Assembly: GCF_001605885.1 (NCBI RefSeq)
Contig: NZ_LRPE01000011.1
Span: 62,001-126,000 of the forward strand
DNA: 64,000 nucleotides
Direction: 5' to 3'
Source: Acinetobacter lactucae
Lineage (GTDB): Bacteria > Pseudomonadota > Gammaproteobacteria > Pseudomonadales > Moraxellaceae
Part shown: in pieces, positions 24,975 to 33,814 of the stretch
How positions within the stretch are numbered: position 1 is the stretch's first letter
How the letters are laid out: each line of letters opens with the position of its first letter
Position numbers and translations under genes: made by a program
The notes under the pieces: generated by a model
What the model was told of the DNA's origin: nothing
Seen by the model: only the letters and a program-made list of their open reading frames with translations
Databases searched by the model: none

Positions 24975-26375
24975 ATGACCGATTACATTAGAAATATTGT
25001 TAATAACCAGACTGTAAACCCACCAATGACGCTGATTCGTGGTGCAACCATCTTAAGCATGGATGAGAATGTAGGCAACATTGAACACGGCGATATTCTT
25101 ATCACTGGATCTACGATTACCGCCGTCGGTCAGGATCTGGATGCACAAAATGCTCACATCATAGATGCAAAAAACATGATTGTGATGCCAGGAATGGTTG
25201 ATTCTCATCGTCACTCATGGGAAGGGCAACTACGCCGCATCAATCCTAATGCCACATGTTTGGATGACTACAGCAATGCTACACACTTCTCTTTTGCCAA
25301 ATACTATCGTCCTGTCGATATCTATGTTGGTAATCTGCTGACAGCTCTTGGAGCTATTGATGCGGGAATAACAACAATCATCGATAATTCTCATAACAGC
25401 CGTACCGCTGCACATTCGGACGCTGCTGTAGAGGCCTTATTTGACTCTGGCATTCGTGCCATCCATGCCTCTGGTGCACCTGTATCAGGAGAATGGGATA
25501 GAGCACACTGGCCTGGGAACTGGCAGCGCCTTCAAGAAAAGTATTTTACAAACACCCCTGACAGTCTTGTTTCTCTTGGTGTTATGGCCCAACTGGAGCC
25601 AGAATTGTGGGCTGAGGCCCGTAGACTCGGGCTACCAATCGTGACTGAGTTCTTTGGTGCCGAGATGGCTTCTGAACTTGAATCATTGCATCAGCAAGGT
25701 CTTCTTGGCCCTGACAATATTTTCAATCATTGTACGGCGCTCCCCGATGAAGGATGGAGGATCCTACGTGAAGCTGGGGTTCGGGTGAATGTATGCCCGC
25801 GCTCTGATGCACATTATGGCATCGAAGATGGTATGTTTGCCATTGAGGCTGCTCAGCGCCATGGTATCAACCCTGGTCTAAGCGTGGATAATGAAACGTC
25901 TTATAGTACCGATATGTTTATGGAAATGCGCGTTGCATTTTATCTACAGCGGGTGATTGGTATGCACAAGCAACAGAACTGTTGTGATTCCTCACATTCA
26001 CTAACAACGCTTCCAGCAGCAAATCTCCTTAAAGCAGCTACCGTTGATGGTGCTAGCTGTGCTGGACTGCAGGATAAAGTTGGTAGCCTAACACCAGGCA
26101 AACAGGCCGACTTGATCCTAATCAATGCTGGTGACATCAACCTTTACCCATCTGGGAATGCCTTTGGTACGGTTGTACATGCTACAGAACGCAGCAACAT
26201 TGATACCGTTATGATCGGCGGACGTATCGTCAAGCAGAACGGTAAAGTTCTAGGTGTCGATAACAAGCTCCTTCATGCAGCGATTGATGAATCGCGTCAG
26301 CATCTGTTTGCTGCCGCTGGGTATGAACCTGACATTTTTGCAGAAAAGTTCCTCCCATTGGAGCAGACAAACTAA
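24975..26375 (+). CDS. Amidohydrolase-family deaminase/chlorohydrolase-like enzyme (TRZ/ATZ type)
   Basis: A 466-residue amidohydrolase. The N-terminal beta-sandwich (TLIRGATILSMDENVGNIEHGDI) is followed by the metal site DSHRHSWEG (HxH at about residues 78-80), a later His in FNHCTALPDEGW (about 250) and the Asp in SVDNETSYSTDMFM (about 303), then the C-terminal KVGSLTPGKQADLILI. Members deaminate or dechlorinate heterocycles such as cytosine, guanine derivatives or s-triazines; the substrate cannot be told. First of three plus-strand genes (amidohydrolase, small transporter, SMP-30 protein). GC content looks higher than in the flanks. Confidence 0.85.
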   Translation: MTDYIRNIVNNQTVNPPMTLIRGATILSMDENVGNIEHGDILITGSTITAVGQDLDAQNAHIIDAKNMIVMPGMVDSHRHSWEGQLRRINPNATCLDDYSNATHFSFAKYYRPVDIYVGNLLTALGAIDAGITTIIDNSHNSRTAAHSDAAVEALFDSGIRAIHASGAPVSGEWDRAHWPGNWQRLQEKYFTNTPDSLVSLGVMAQLEPELWAEARRLGLPIVTEFFGAEMASELESLHQQGLLGPDNIFNHCTALPDEGWRILREAGVRVNVCPRSDAHYGIEDGMFAIEAAQRHGINPGLSVDNETSYSTDMFMEMRVAFYLQRVIGMHKQQNCCDSSHSLTTLPAANLLKAATVDGASCAGLQDKVGSLTPGKQADLILINAGDINLYPSGNAFGTVVHATERSNIDTVMIGGRIVKQNGKVLGVDNKLLHAAIDESRQHLFAAAGYEPDIFAEKFLPLEQTN

Positions 26376-26380
26376 CGGGT

Positions 26381-26863
26381 ATGAAACGTATGAATATGAT
26401 TTATTACGTAATTGCTTTTGCCGCAGGTCTCGGTATCACCTTGCAAACAACCCTAAATAGCCAACTGGCCCGAGGACTTGGAGGTGATTCGGTAACTGCA
26501 GCTTTATTTTCCTTCTCTGCTGGGGCTTTCAGCCTTGGAATTTACTCACTGCTGCGTGGTGGATTATTCACCTCGCTTGCAGCCATTCCTTCTCAACCTC
26601 TGTGGAGTCTAGCAGGTGGACTGATCGGTGCATGCGCTCTATTCAGCTATGTAGTACTCGCACCGAAAATCGGCTTTTCGGCCTTACTGGGACTCGCAAT
26701 TGTTGGACAATTACTTTCATCACAGATGATTGACCATTTTGGTCTGCTGGGCGCCGTAAGAAGACCAGTTTCATTAATCAAACTGGGAGGAATGCTGGTC
26801 ATGTTGGCTGGTTTAGTTGTCATGCTTTTCGGTGATCGACTGTCTGAGCGCTTCCTTCACTAA
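26381..26863 (+). CDS. DMT-superfamily small transporter (DUF606/YdcZ-like)
   Basis: A 160-residue protein with about five hydrophobic segments. The repeated pattern ITLQTTLNSQLARGLGG (residues about 19-35) and GFSALLGLAIVGQLLSSQMIDHFGLLG identify the DUF606 branch of the drug/metabolite transporters. It begins five bases after the amidohydrolase stop codon, so the two are one operon and it probably moves that enzyme's substrate or product. ATGs at 26381 and 26390 are both possible starts. Confidence 0.85.
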   Translation: MKRMNMIYYVIAFAAGLGITLQTTLNSQLARGLGGDSVTAALFSFSAGAFSLGIYSLLRGGLFTSLAAIPSQPLWSLAGGLIGACALFSYVVLAPKIGFSALLGLAIVGQLLSSQMIDHFGLLGAVRRPVSLIKLGGMLVMLAGLVVMLFGDRLSERFLH

Positions 26864-26969
26864 CAAAATAAAATACTAAGCGCCGATCATTACGGACGTT
26901 TGCCTCAGTGCAGATGCCCGTAATCATTTGTTTAAGCGCAATGCTTATTTTTATCTCTGGAGAAATAAC

Positions 26970-27830
26970 ATGTTTTCAGTTGCAGCAGATGTGAGAAATT
27001 TGCTGGGAGAGTGTCCCCTGTGGTGTGAAAGAACACGCAGAATATACTGGACAGATATTGAGGGTAGTGAATTGCTTGCATTAGAAGAAGGCAATGATAT
27101 CGTAATGAGATGGTCTCTGCCTGAAAGACTAGGATCATTTGCCCTTACCGAAAATGCTAATGTACTGTTAATGGGAATGGCATCTGGACTCAGGTTTTAT
27201 GATCTCAGCACCTGTAGTTTTACCTCCATAGTGGTATCACCGGGTAGAGTAGGTACCCGTATAGGAGATGGTCGATGCGATCGCTCTGGTAATTTTGTCT
27301 TTGGAACCATGGATGACGGTTATCCAGTTAAAGCTATCGGTAAATTTCACAGGCTGAATGCAGCGACACTGACAATAGAGACGCTTCCCCTGCCTGAAGT
27401 CGCTATACCGAATAGCATCTGCTTCAGTCCAGATGGAAGCACAATGTATTACTGTGACTCGATGCAAGGTCGTATTTTCTGCTGTGATTATCCTTCTCTA
27501 AAAAATCAGCGTACATTTGTCGAAATAGAAGGTAAAGGTGCACCTGATGGCTCATGCGTGGATGCAAGGGGTTATTTATGGAATGCTGAATGGGGAGGAA
27601 ATCGTATTGTACGTTACAACCCAGACGGAATAACAGACTGCATTATACCCTCTCCTGGTATTCAGAGCACTTGCCCGACACTAGCAGGTGAGGAATTCAC
27701 TATGCTTTATTGCACTACTGCCAGTGTTGGTATCTCTGCACTATCAAAGTATGATGGAGCATTGTTAAGAGCAGAATCAAAAGTATTCGCTGGTTTACCA
27801 GAAAACCGCTTCGCTACTGCAGTAATTTAA
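26970..27830 (+). CDS. SMP-30/gluconolactonase/LRE-family lactonase
   Basis: A 287-residue six-bladed beta-propeller protein. Start at the ATG 26970, which has GGAG eight bases upstream, rather than 26928. Family blocks: LLGECPLWCERTRRIYWTDIEG (metal Glu and the WTDI strand), GDGRCDRSGNFVFGTM (metal site) and PNSICFSPDGSTMYYCDS (Asn and Asp ligands). Such enzymes hydrolyse lactones of sugars or related esters. Here it follows an amidohydrolase and a transporter, which suggests a third step in the same small catabolic route; the substrate is not known. Confidence 0.85.
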   Translation: MFSVAADVRNLLGECPLWCERTRRIYWTDIEGSELLALEEGNDIVMRWSLPERLGSFALTENANVLLMGMASGLRFYDLSTCSFTSIVVSPGRVGTRIGDGRCDRSGNFVFGTMDDGYPVKAIGKFHRLNAATLTIETLPLPEVAIPNSICFSPDGSTMYYCDSMQGRIFCCDYPSLKNQRTFVEIEGKGAPDGSCVDARGYLWNAEWGGNRIVRYNPDGITDCIIPSPGIQSTCPTLAGEEFTMLYCTTASVGISALSKYDGALLRAESKVFAGLPENRFATAVI

Positions 27831-27877
27831 TTCGTTCACTACTCAGAAAGACGAATATATTTGCCGAATAAACTTTT

Positions 27878-27912
27878 GAGGAGCTAGATTCACCACCCTA
27901 GCTCTTTTTTAT
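27878..27912 (+). terminator. Rho-independent terminator after the SMP-30 gene
   Basis: GAGCTAG (27881-27887) pairs with CTAGCTC (27898-27904), followed by TTTTTTATTT. Confidence 0.8.
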
Positions 27913-28016
27913 TTGGTATCAGAACAGCAATAATGTATCTAACGTATATGCTCTGGTTTATAGTTCCAAGCTTATTTCTGGTGACGTGAGTAGAGAACTT
28001 AATACAAATATTTGGC

Positions 28017-28589
28017 CTAATCTTTTCCTGGGCCATGATTAAATTTGGTTCCTTTCCCGATAGCATAAAACTGGCCACCAGCCACGTAATGTATTGTTCG
28101 TAATTCATCAGGTGCTTCATCAAAAATCCAGTGGCCATTACGAAAAACACGGTCATCACTCCATGCGCCAACAATTTCTCCCATAAAAAGATTGTGTTGC
28201 TTCTCATAGTCAACATTTGATATTACCTTACACACTAACCAGCCAGCGCACCCTTCCACTAAAGGTATATCAAATCCTTCCTGATAAAATGCCGCTATTT
28301 TATTATTCTTTTCATGATTATCTTTATAACTATGTTCGCCAGCGTATAGAACTGTTTCCATTTGACTTACAACAGGAATTTGAACGGCAAATAATCCACT
28401 TTTTTCAATTAACTCACGGGTGTATGCCTGAGGCCCTATAAAAGCCATCACTTTATTACTTCCAACAAGGCCAACCCAAGCTGCAGCCATGACATTCCAT
28501 TTACTATTGTGTTTCGCGGAAATCATAGTAGTAGGCCCAACCTGTAATAAACGATAGGCCTTTCTCAACTCAACAGTCTGTACCGACAT
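28017..28589 (-). CDS. Flavin reductase-like protein (DIM6/NTAB, FMN-binding split barrel)
   Basis: A 190-residue protein with the flavin-reductase split-barrel pattern (PTTMISAKHNSKWNVMAAAWVGLVG, YTRELIEKSGLFAVQIP). These bind FMN and either reduce it with NAD(P)H for a partner oxygenase or act directly on a substrate. Shine-Dalgarno AGGAG nine bases before the ATG. It follows a quinone-reductase gene on the same strand, but a strong terminator lies between (28608-28643). A shadow ORF of 108 residues overlaps the 3' end and is not a gene. Confidence 0.85.
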   Translation of the reverse strand: MSVQTVELRKAYRLLQVGPTTMISAKHNSKWNVMAAAWVGLVGSNKVMAFIGPQAYTRELIEKSGLFAVQIPVVSQMETVLYAGEHSYKDNHEKNNKIAAFYQEGFDIPLVEGCAGWLVCKVISNVDYEKQHNLFMGEIVGAWSDDRVFRNGHWIFDEAPDELRTIHYVAGGQFYAIGKGTKFNHGPGKD

Positions 28590-28607
28590 TTGATTTTCTC
28601 CTATCCA

Positions 28608-28643
28608 TAAAAATGTGTGTGCCGTTCATGAACGGCACACACA
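28608..28643 (-). terminator. 30-bp perfect palindrome acting as terminator
   Basis: 28614-28628 is the exact inverse of 28629-28643 (TGTGTGTGCCGTTCA then its complement). As RNA it folds as a stem of 13 pairs with a CAUG loop. On the minus strand it ends in TTTTTA. It lies after the quinone-reductase gene and before the flavin-reductase gene. Confidence 0.8.
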
Positions 28644-28682
28644 ATCTTACTTTTGTATCCAAAAGACTTTATCAAATAATAA

Positions 28683-29198
28683 TCATGCTAATACAGCTTT
28701 ATAACTTTCAGCCTGTACCGCAATTTCTTGATCGGTAATAGTTACACTTCCACCAGTAATAAAAGGCTTAATATATTGCATACCTAAATATTGAGCGATG
28801 GTTTCAAAAGACAGTAAGTATTCTCCTACAGTATGTCCAGCAGCACCATCAGGTTGATAAGCCGATTCTGGACCACCGAGTGAAACAGCTAGCATAAGTT
28901 TTTTATTGAGTAACGCCTGCTTTTCGCCACCATGTGACCAGCCGAATGTTAAAACGTCATCAAGCCATTGTTTAAGTAATGGTGGAGTGCTGTACCACTG
29001 CATTGGGAACTGAAGTACGATACGATCAGTACTTTCGAGTTCTGCTTGTTCAGCGGTTACATCAATTTTACCTTCAGGATATAAGTCATAAAGATAACGT
29101 ACATTAACATTTGACAAAGATTCAACATTTTTAGCTAATGCTGAATTTATACGAGATTGATTAATATTAGGGTGAACAACTATTAAAGTAGTTTTCAT
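28683..29198 (-). CDS. Flavodoxin-like NAD(P)H quinone/azo oxidoreductase (KefF/MdaB family)
   Basis: A 171-residue flavodoxin-fold protein: N-terminal TTLIVVHPNINQSRIN (FMN phosphate loop), VLQFPMQWYSTPPLLKQWLDDVL (the P-x-x-W/Y block of the NQO/KefF family) and AVSLGGPESAYQPDG. These enzymes use FMN/FAD and NAD(P)H for two-electron reduction of quinones and other electrophiles. Spaced 17 bases from the aldo/keto reductase upstream on the same strand, so the two are co-transcribed, downstream of a LysR-controlled promoter. Confidence 0.87.
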   Translation of the reverse strand: MKTTLIVVHPNINQSRINSALAKNVESLSNVNVRYLYDLYPEGKIDVTAEQAELESTDRIVLQFPMQWYSTPPLLKQWLDDVLTFGWSHGGEKQALLNKKLMLAVSLGGPESAYQPDGAAGHTVGEYLLSFETIAQYLGMQYIKPFITGGSVTITDQEIAVQAESYKAVLA

Positions 29199-29215
29199 TT
29201 CGGCCTCTATTTTAT

Positions 29216-30181
29216 TTAAAAGAATGTTTCGTCAATATCAAGTTTAGATAATGCTTCATTGATATCGCTTAATTCATTTGGATTAAGTTGAATGTTGGTG
29301 GCTTGGAAGTTTTCTTCCAGACGATGTAATTTTGTCGTGCCAGGGATAGGTACAATATATGGCTTCTGAGCCAGTTCCCATGCAAGAACAACCTGCGCTG
29401 ACGTAACATTTTTTCTTTCAGCAATTTCAGCAATTAAATCTAGAAGTGCTTGGTTATTTTCAACAACTTCTGGTTTAAAACGACCCATCATGCCTCTGTA
29501 ATCACCTTCCCCATATTGAGTATTTTTGGTTACCTGACCACTCAAAAATCCATTACCCAGCGGACTGTAAGCCATAAAACCAATTTCTAGTTCATCGCAA
29601 ACTTCAAACAGATCCTGTTCAGGTTTACGCCACATCATTGAATATTGATCTTCAATAGCTGTAACTGGACACACAGCATGAGCACGCCTTATATAGGAGG
29701 CTGATGCATTTGATAACCCCCAATATTTTATTTTCCCTTCGGATATCAAATCCTTCATTAAGCCCGCCACCACTTCTGGCTCGACGTTAGGATCAATACG
29801 ATGTTGATAAAATAGGTCAATATGATCAGTCTGCAATCGTTTCAGAGAACCCTCTAATTGTTCTCTAACAGAGTCTGGATGACTGTCTAATACTGGAATT
29901 AACTGTCCATTAATATTTTCCATTCCAGTCACGCCAAATTTAGTAGCAATGACGACGTTATCCCTGTGTTTTTTAAGTGCAATACCTAACAACTCTTCGT
30001 TTTCAAAGCCATAAATAGGGGCTGTATCGAAAAGGCTGCAGCCCAGTTCAATAGCCTTATCTATAAGCTTAGTCCTTTCATTTATTTCAACTGAATAGCC
30101 ATAACCATGGTCCATACCCATGCAACCCAGTCCCATTTCAGATACTCGAAGGCCCTGACTACCTAGGCTTCTCATTTTCAT
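29216..30181 (-). CDS. Aldo/keto reductase
   Basis: A 321-residue TIM-barrel reductase. Motifs: GLGCMGMDHGYG near the N-terminus, DTAPIYG (Asp and catalytic Tyr at about 50-56), VIATKFG (catalytic Lys), FYQHRID (catalytic His) and IPIPGTTKLHRLEEN-like NADP site near the C-terminus (VPIPGTTKLHRLEEN). It reduces aldehydes or ketones with NADPH; the AKR13/YajO-like pattern fits detoxification of reactive carbonyls. Divergent from a LysR gene with a palindromic site between them, so probably under that regulator. Confidence 0.9.
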   Translation of the reverse strand: MKMRSLGSQGLRVSEMGLGCMGMDHGYGYSVEINERTKLIDKAIELGCSLFDTAPIYGFENEELLGIALKKHRDNVVIATKFGVTGMENINGQLIPVLDSHPDSVREQLEGSLKRLQTDHIDLFYQHRIDPNVEPEVVAGLMKDLISEGKIKYWGLSNASASYIRRAHAVCPVTAIEDQYSMMWRKPEQDLFEVCDELEIGFMAYSPLGNGFLSGQVTKNTQYGEGDYRGMMGRFKPEVVENNQALLDLIAEIAERKNVTSAQVVLAWELAQKPYIVPIPGTTKLHRLEENFQATNIQLNPNELSDINEALSKLDIDETFF

Positions 30182-30256
30182 GATCGATTCTTACCCTTCT
30201 TTAATCATTACTGATTTTGACGAGTTAAGTATACGACTGGATTTATTGCTAAAAAA

Positions 30257-30271
30257 TTGCTAAATTAGCAA
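30257..30271. promoter_or_regulatory. LysR-type operator palindrome
   Basis: TTGCTAAATTAGCAA is a perfect 15-bp palindrome of the T-N11-A kind, in the 117-base gap between the aldo/keto reductase and the LysR gene. Further TTGCTA half sites lie at about 30246 and 30279. Confidence 0.7.
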
Positions 30272-30298
30272 ATTAGAATTGCTAAAAACACAACTATC

Positions 30299-31192
30299 AT
30301 GAACAAGCTTGAGGCGCTTAAATTTTTTGTCACGGCTGCTGAAACACTTAATTTTCGGGAAACAGCGGTCAAGCTTGCAATTTCTCCCTCTGTAGTTACA
30401 CGTACCATTTCTGAGCTCGAAAATCAGCTCGGTGAACCACTATTTAAGCGAAATACTAGATCAATTTTACTTACAAGTTTTGGAGAGCTTTTTTTACCCA
30501 GAGCCAAGCGTCTTCTGGAAGACTCAGAAACATTATTTCAGACGCCTAAAGATAATAATGATATGAAAGGGATTGTGAGAATTACGCTGTTTCGTTTTCC
30601 CGGCCATGAACAGGTTTTATATAAGTTGTTGACAGCCCTTAATCCTTATCCTGAGCTGTTTATCGATTGGCGATTAGATATGTTGAAACTAGATACAGTT
30701 CAACATCGTATTGATATCGGTATTCGTATCGAACGAGAACCTAATCCAAACTTTATAATAAAACCCATTGCTATGGTAAAACATGCCCTACTAGCTTCAC
30801 CCGATTTAGTTGAAAAATTAGGTGCACCGATAGACTTTGAAGATCTGCGTCAACGCTACCCTTTCAGTGGCTTGCTTAATCCAGAAACTGGTAAGGTTTT
30901 TGAATTTATGCTTGATGGGGTGAATACTTTCATTCCTCGCCATTTAGAATTCTTTACTACCGATTCTCAGGCTGAAATTCAGGCGGCATTAGCGGGTAAG
31001 GTTGTTATCCAGTCCAGCAATTTAGCATGTAAGGAATACCTTAAGAATGGAAGATTAGTAGAAGTTCTGCCCGAATTGAAACTTGAGACTTGGCAACTTT
31101 ATCTTTATCGTCCCTACCAAACACTTATACCTAAGCGTATAAAAAAAACCTTTGATATTCTTGAAGATATTTTACTCGAACATTTTAAATAA
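30299..31192 (+). CDS. LysR-family regulator of the aldo/keto reductase operon
   Basis: A 297-residue LysR protein: HTH at residues about 5-60 (FFVTAAETLNFRETAVKLAISPSVVTRTISELENQLGEPLF) and a periplasmic-binding-fold effector domain with typical length. Divergent from the oxidoreductase genes and separated from them by a region containing a LysR-type palindrome. Effector unknown; an electrophile or quinone is likely from the target genes. Confidence 0.9.
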   Translation: MNKLEALKFFVTAAETLNFRETAVKLAISPSVVTRTISELENQLGEPLFKRNTRSILLTSFGELFLPRAKRLLEDSETLFQTPKDNNDMKGIVRITLFRFPGHEQVLYKLLTALNPYPELFIDWRLDMLKLDTVQHRIDIGIRIEREPNPNFIIKPIAMVKHALLASPDLVEKLGAPIDFEDLRQRYPFSGLLNPETGKVFEFMLDGVNTFIPRHLEFFTTDSQAEIQAALAGKVVIQSSNLACKEYLKNGRLVEVLPELKLETWQLYLYRPYQTLIPKRIKKTFDILEDILLEHFK

Positions 31193-31245
31193 AACCTTAA
31201 TAGAATAAAAATAATATTTCTTCTAAAGATCATCAATTAGCCCCA

Positions 31246-31290
31246 CCAGTACTTTATATATGCCGTATCTTTCACACTTATGAGTACTGG
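31246..31290. repeat. Inverted repeat in the LysR-to-ygiD gap
   Basis: ACCAGTACT (31245-31253) is inverted exactly at 31283-31291. No gene is associated. A second hairpin (GGAAATC-TCAT with ATGA-GATTTCC) is at about 31343-31373. Possible remains of a lost gene's control region. Confidence 0.4.
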
Positions 31291-31421
31291 TCACCATTTG
31301 TATCACTCTATTGGCTAAAAATAAAAGGAACGAATCATTATTGGGAAATCCTCATCTGAAAAATGAGATTTCCACCATTTCTCAGTTTGAAAATCCACTC
31401 TAAAATTTTTAAAACTAAAAA

Positions 31422-31553
31422 TTATAGCTTTACAACAACTCTGCCTCTTATTTTTCCATCTAAAATTTCATTTGAAAAATTCAAAGCATCACTTAGCTGA
31501 ATCTCTGTCGTTACTGTTTCCAATTTCGTTTTATCTAATTCTAAGGTTTGCAA
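31422..31553 (-). pseudogene. C-terminal remnant of an MDR alcohol dehydrogenase/quinone oxidoreductase
   Basis: On the minus strand an open stretch without a start ends with the family-typical tail LDGKIRGRVVVKL-stop (stop 31422-31424), preceded by ALNFSNEI. This is the end of a zinc-type or YhdH-like medium-chain dehydrogenase. The remaining ~300 codons are absent. Confidence 0.65.
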
Positions 31554-31554
31554 T

Positions 31555-31722
31555 CACACAATTCAAAATTCTGGTTTAATCACTGTGTGGGCCCATACAC
31601 CAGGGCAAGACAATGAGCAATCCACACGGATGTGTCACCCTATATCTGGTGATCCAACAGATATAAAGAAAATGAAACCAGAAGAAAACGCTATCTGTTA
31701 TTTACACGACTGGAAACCATAA
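31555..31722 (+). pseudogene. C-terminal remnant of an unidentified gene
   Basis: A plus-strand frame without a start encodes about 55 residues, including TVWAHTPGQDNEQSTRMCH and the end CYLHDWKP-stop. It abuts the dehydrogenase remnant end to end. I do not recognise the family. Confidence 0.4.
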
Positions 31723-31890
31723 AAACTCTTTACGTAACTTCATGTTCACATGGAGTCACAACATAAATCTCGGAATAACATTTGTTCGAATGGCATAAGC
31801 TAAAAGAAATTCTACGGAATGATGCTCTTTTAATTAACAATGTTTTTTCGCAATTAAATCCTTAGTATAAGAGAGCCGCAAATAGGTACT

Positions 31891-32739
31891 CTATTGATTG
31901 GATTCATGATTTAAAATAAATGATGTCATACTTAATGATCCCATCGTATTAGATGCATTAAACAACGCCATTTGATCTTTTTCCTCTTGTAGCGCCAAAC
32001 TATACAACATCGGATAGTAATGATCAGGTGTAGGTATTGCTAATTGCATCGCCTGCCCTTGTTTATCCCAGTCAATCAAAGCATTATGATTATGATTCAA
32101 CCAATAACTTTGTACTTTTTTATCAGCTTCTATAGCCCAATCATAGCCATAATGCGGGTCATCCATTTTATCCCAAGCAATTTTTCGTAAGTTATGCACA
32201 ATATTGCCACTAGAAACAATCAACACACCTTTTCTCCGAAGTACTGCTAACTCTTTTCCTAAAGCATAGTGATAGCTTGCATCTTTTGAATAATCTATGC
32301 TGAGTTGCACAATAGGGATATTGGCTTCAGGGAACATGTGAACAAAAACACTCCATGTACCGTGATCTAACCCCCACTGATGATCCTCTTGGACTTGTGT
32401 CATATTAATTGCAGCTATACTTGCCTCAACCAAAGCTTTATTCCCCGAAGCAGGATACTGCATTTGAAATAACTGATCAGGAAATCCACCAAAATCGTGA
32501 ATTGTCGGTGGTAACTCCATTGCAGTAACGGCAGTTGAACCTTGAGTCAACCAATGTGCTGAAATACACAAAATCGCTGTAGGCTGAGCGACTTCTCGAC
32601 CTACTTTATTCCATGCTTGTGTGAATTCATTATCTTGAATCGCATTCATTGGGGAACCATGACCAACAAAGATCACAGGCATAACAGGCGTATTGGGTAA
32701 TTCTTTACTCCACGCTGATAAATCTTTCAAATTTTTCAT
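31891..32739 (-). CDS. ygiD: LigB-type extradiol dioxygenase, 4,5-DOPA dioxygenase (YgiD) family
   Basis: A 282-residue protein of the class III extradiol dioxygenase fold. FVGHGSPMNAI (about residues 24-34), ISAHWLTQG, IHDFGGFP and SSGNIVHNLR carry the metal-binding and acid/base histidines. YgiD-type enzymes open the ring of DOPA or related catechols using Fe or Zn. Downstream of the flavin-dependent monooxygenase-like gene on the same strand (37-base gap), so a two-step oxidation of an aromatic compound is plausible. Confidence 0.88.
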   Translation of the reverse strand: MKNLKDLSAWSKELPNTPVMPVIFVGHGSPMNAIQDNEFTQAWNKVGREVAQPTAILCISAHWLTQGSTAVTAMELPPTIHDFGGFPDQLFQMQYPASGNKALVEASIAAINMTQVQEDHQWGLDHGTWSVFVHMFPEANIPIVQLSIDYSKDASYHYALGKELAVLRRKGVLIVSSGNIVHNLRKIAWDKMDDPHYGYDWAIEADKKVQSYWLNHNHNALIDWDKQGQAMQLAIPTPDHYYPMLYSLALQEEKDQMALFNASNTMGSLSMTSFILNHESNQ

Positions 32740-32776
32740 ATTTCACCTATTAATAAAAAAATCCGATTTCAATTAA

Positions 32777-33814
32777 CTATTTATGCAATGATTTCTTTAC
32801 TTCAGGAATAATCTTAGTTCCATATATTTCAATGGCACGCATCATGTCTAAATGACTTCGTGCAGCACCTGTATCTAAATGTGCTGCAAAGCGCGATAAA
32901 CCGAATGTTTCAATGATCTCTAAGATTTTATCTTGGGTGGACGAAACATCACCAACTACTAAATGGCCTTGCTTTGAGCGCCCTTGAGCATAGTGTTGTG
33001 GGGTGTATCTTGGCCAACCACGACCTTTACCAATACGATCAATTTGAGCTGCATAGTTTGGATAATGTATTTGCATTAAATCTTTTTCATCATCAACAAA
33101 AAATGAATGCATGTGTACACCCATTTGGAATGCACTCATATCGTGACCATATGCTTGATAGCTTTGTCGATAATAATCAAATAACGGCTTATATTCTTTA
33201 TAGTTACCCCCAATGATCGCAAACATTACAGGTAAACCTAATTTAGCTGCACGGTCAATAGATTCTGGTGTTCCACCTACAGCAATCCAAACAGGTAATT
33301 GATCTTGTTGCGGTCTTGGGAGAATAGATTGCTGTTTTAAGCTTGGGCGAAATTTTCCATTCCAAGTTATCGGATTTTGTTGATTCAGCTTAATCAATAA
33401 ATCTAATTTTTCTTCAAATAATTCGTTGTAATTTTCTAATTCATACCCAAACAATGGAAAAGATTCAATAAATGAACCGCGACCTGCCATGACTTCTATT
33501 CGACCATCAGAAAGTTGGTCAATCATTGAAAAATCTTGGAATAATTTAACAGGATCACTTGAACTAAGTACAGAAACTGCACTACCTAAAATAATATTTT
33601 TAGTTTGTATACTTGCCGCAGCCAAAATAATTTCAGGTGCAGATACTGCATAATCATTACGATGATGTTCACCTAAACCAAAATAATCTAGACCGACTTC
33701 ATCCATCAATTTGATTTCTTCGATCATTTCTTTAAGGCGCTCTTTAGGTGCCTGCATTTTTTGCTCTTCTACGCTGAATCGTAAATCGCCAAACATGGTA
33801 ATCCCGAACTGCAT
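32777..33814 (-). CDS. LLM-class flavin-dependent oxidoreductase (luciferase-like)
   Basis: A 345-residue luciferase-like monooxygenase: N-terminal MQFGITMFGDL, EVGLDYFGLGEHHR (FMN/F420 site), GSAVSVLSSSDPVKLFQDFSMIDQLSDGRIE and PVWIAVGGTPESIDRAAKLGLPV. Members oxidise small organics with reduced FMN. Such enzymes need a flavin reductase; the DIM6-type protein at 28017 could serve but is not in the same operon. It precedes ygiD on the same strand. Confidence 0.9.
   Translation of the reverse strand: MQFGITMFGDLRFSVEEQKMQAPKERLKEMIEEIKLMDEVGLDYFGLGEHHRNDYAVSAPEIILAAASIQTKNIILGSAVSVLSSSDPVKLFQDFSMIDQLSDGRIEVMAGRGSFIESFPLFGYELENYNELFEEKLDLLIKLNQQNPITWNGKFRPSLKQQSILPRPQQDQLPVWIAVGGTPESIDRAAKLGLPVMFAIIGGNYKEYKPLFDYYRQSYQAYGHDMSAFQMGVHMHSFFVDDEKDLMQIHYPNYAAQIDRIGKGRGWPRYTPQHYAQGRSKQGHLVVGDVSSTQDKILEIIETFGLSRFAAHLDTGAARSHLDMMRAIEIYGTKIIPEVKKSLHK

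Noticed and set aside
27890..28216. 108-residue minus-strand ORF
   Set aside because: Overlaps the flavin-reductase gene in another frame and runs over the terminator at 27881; no ribosome binding site.
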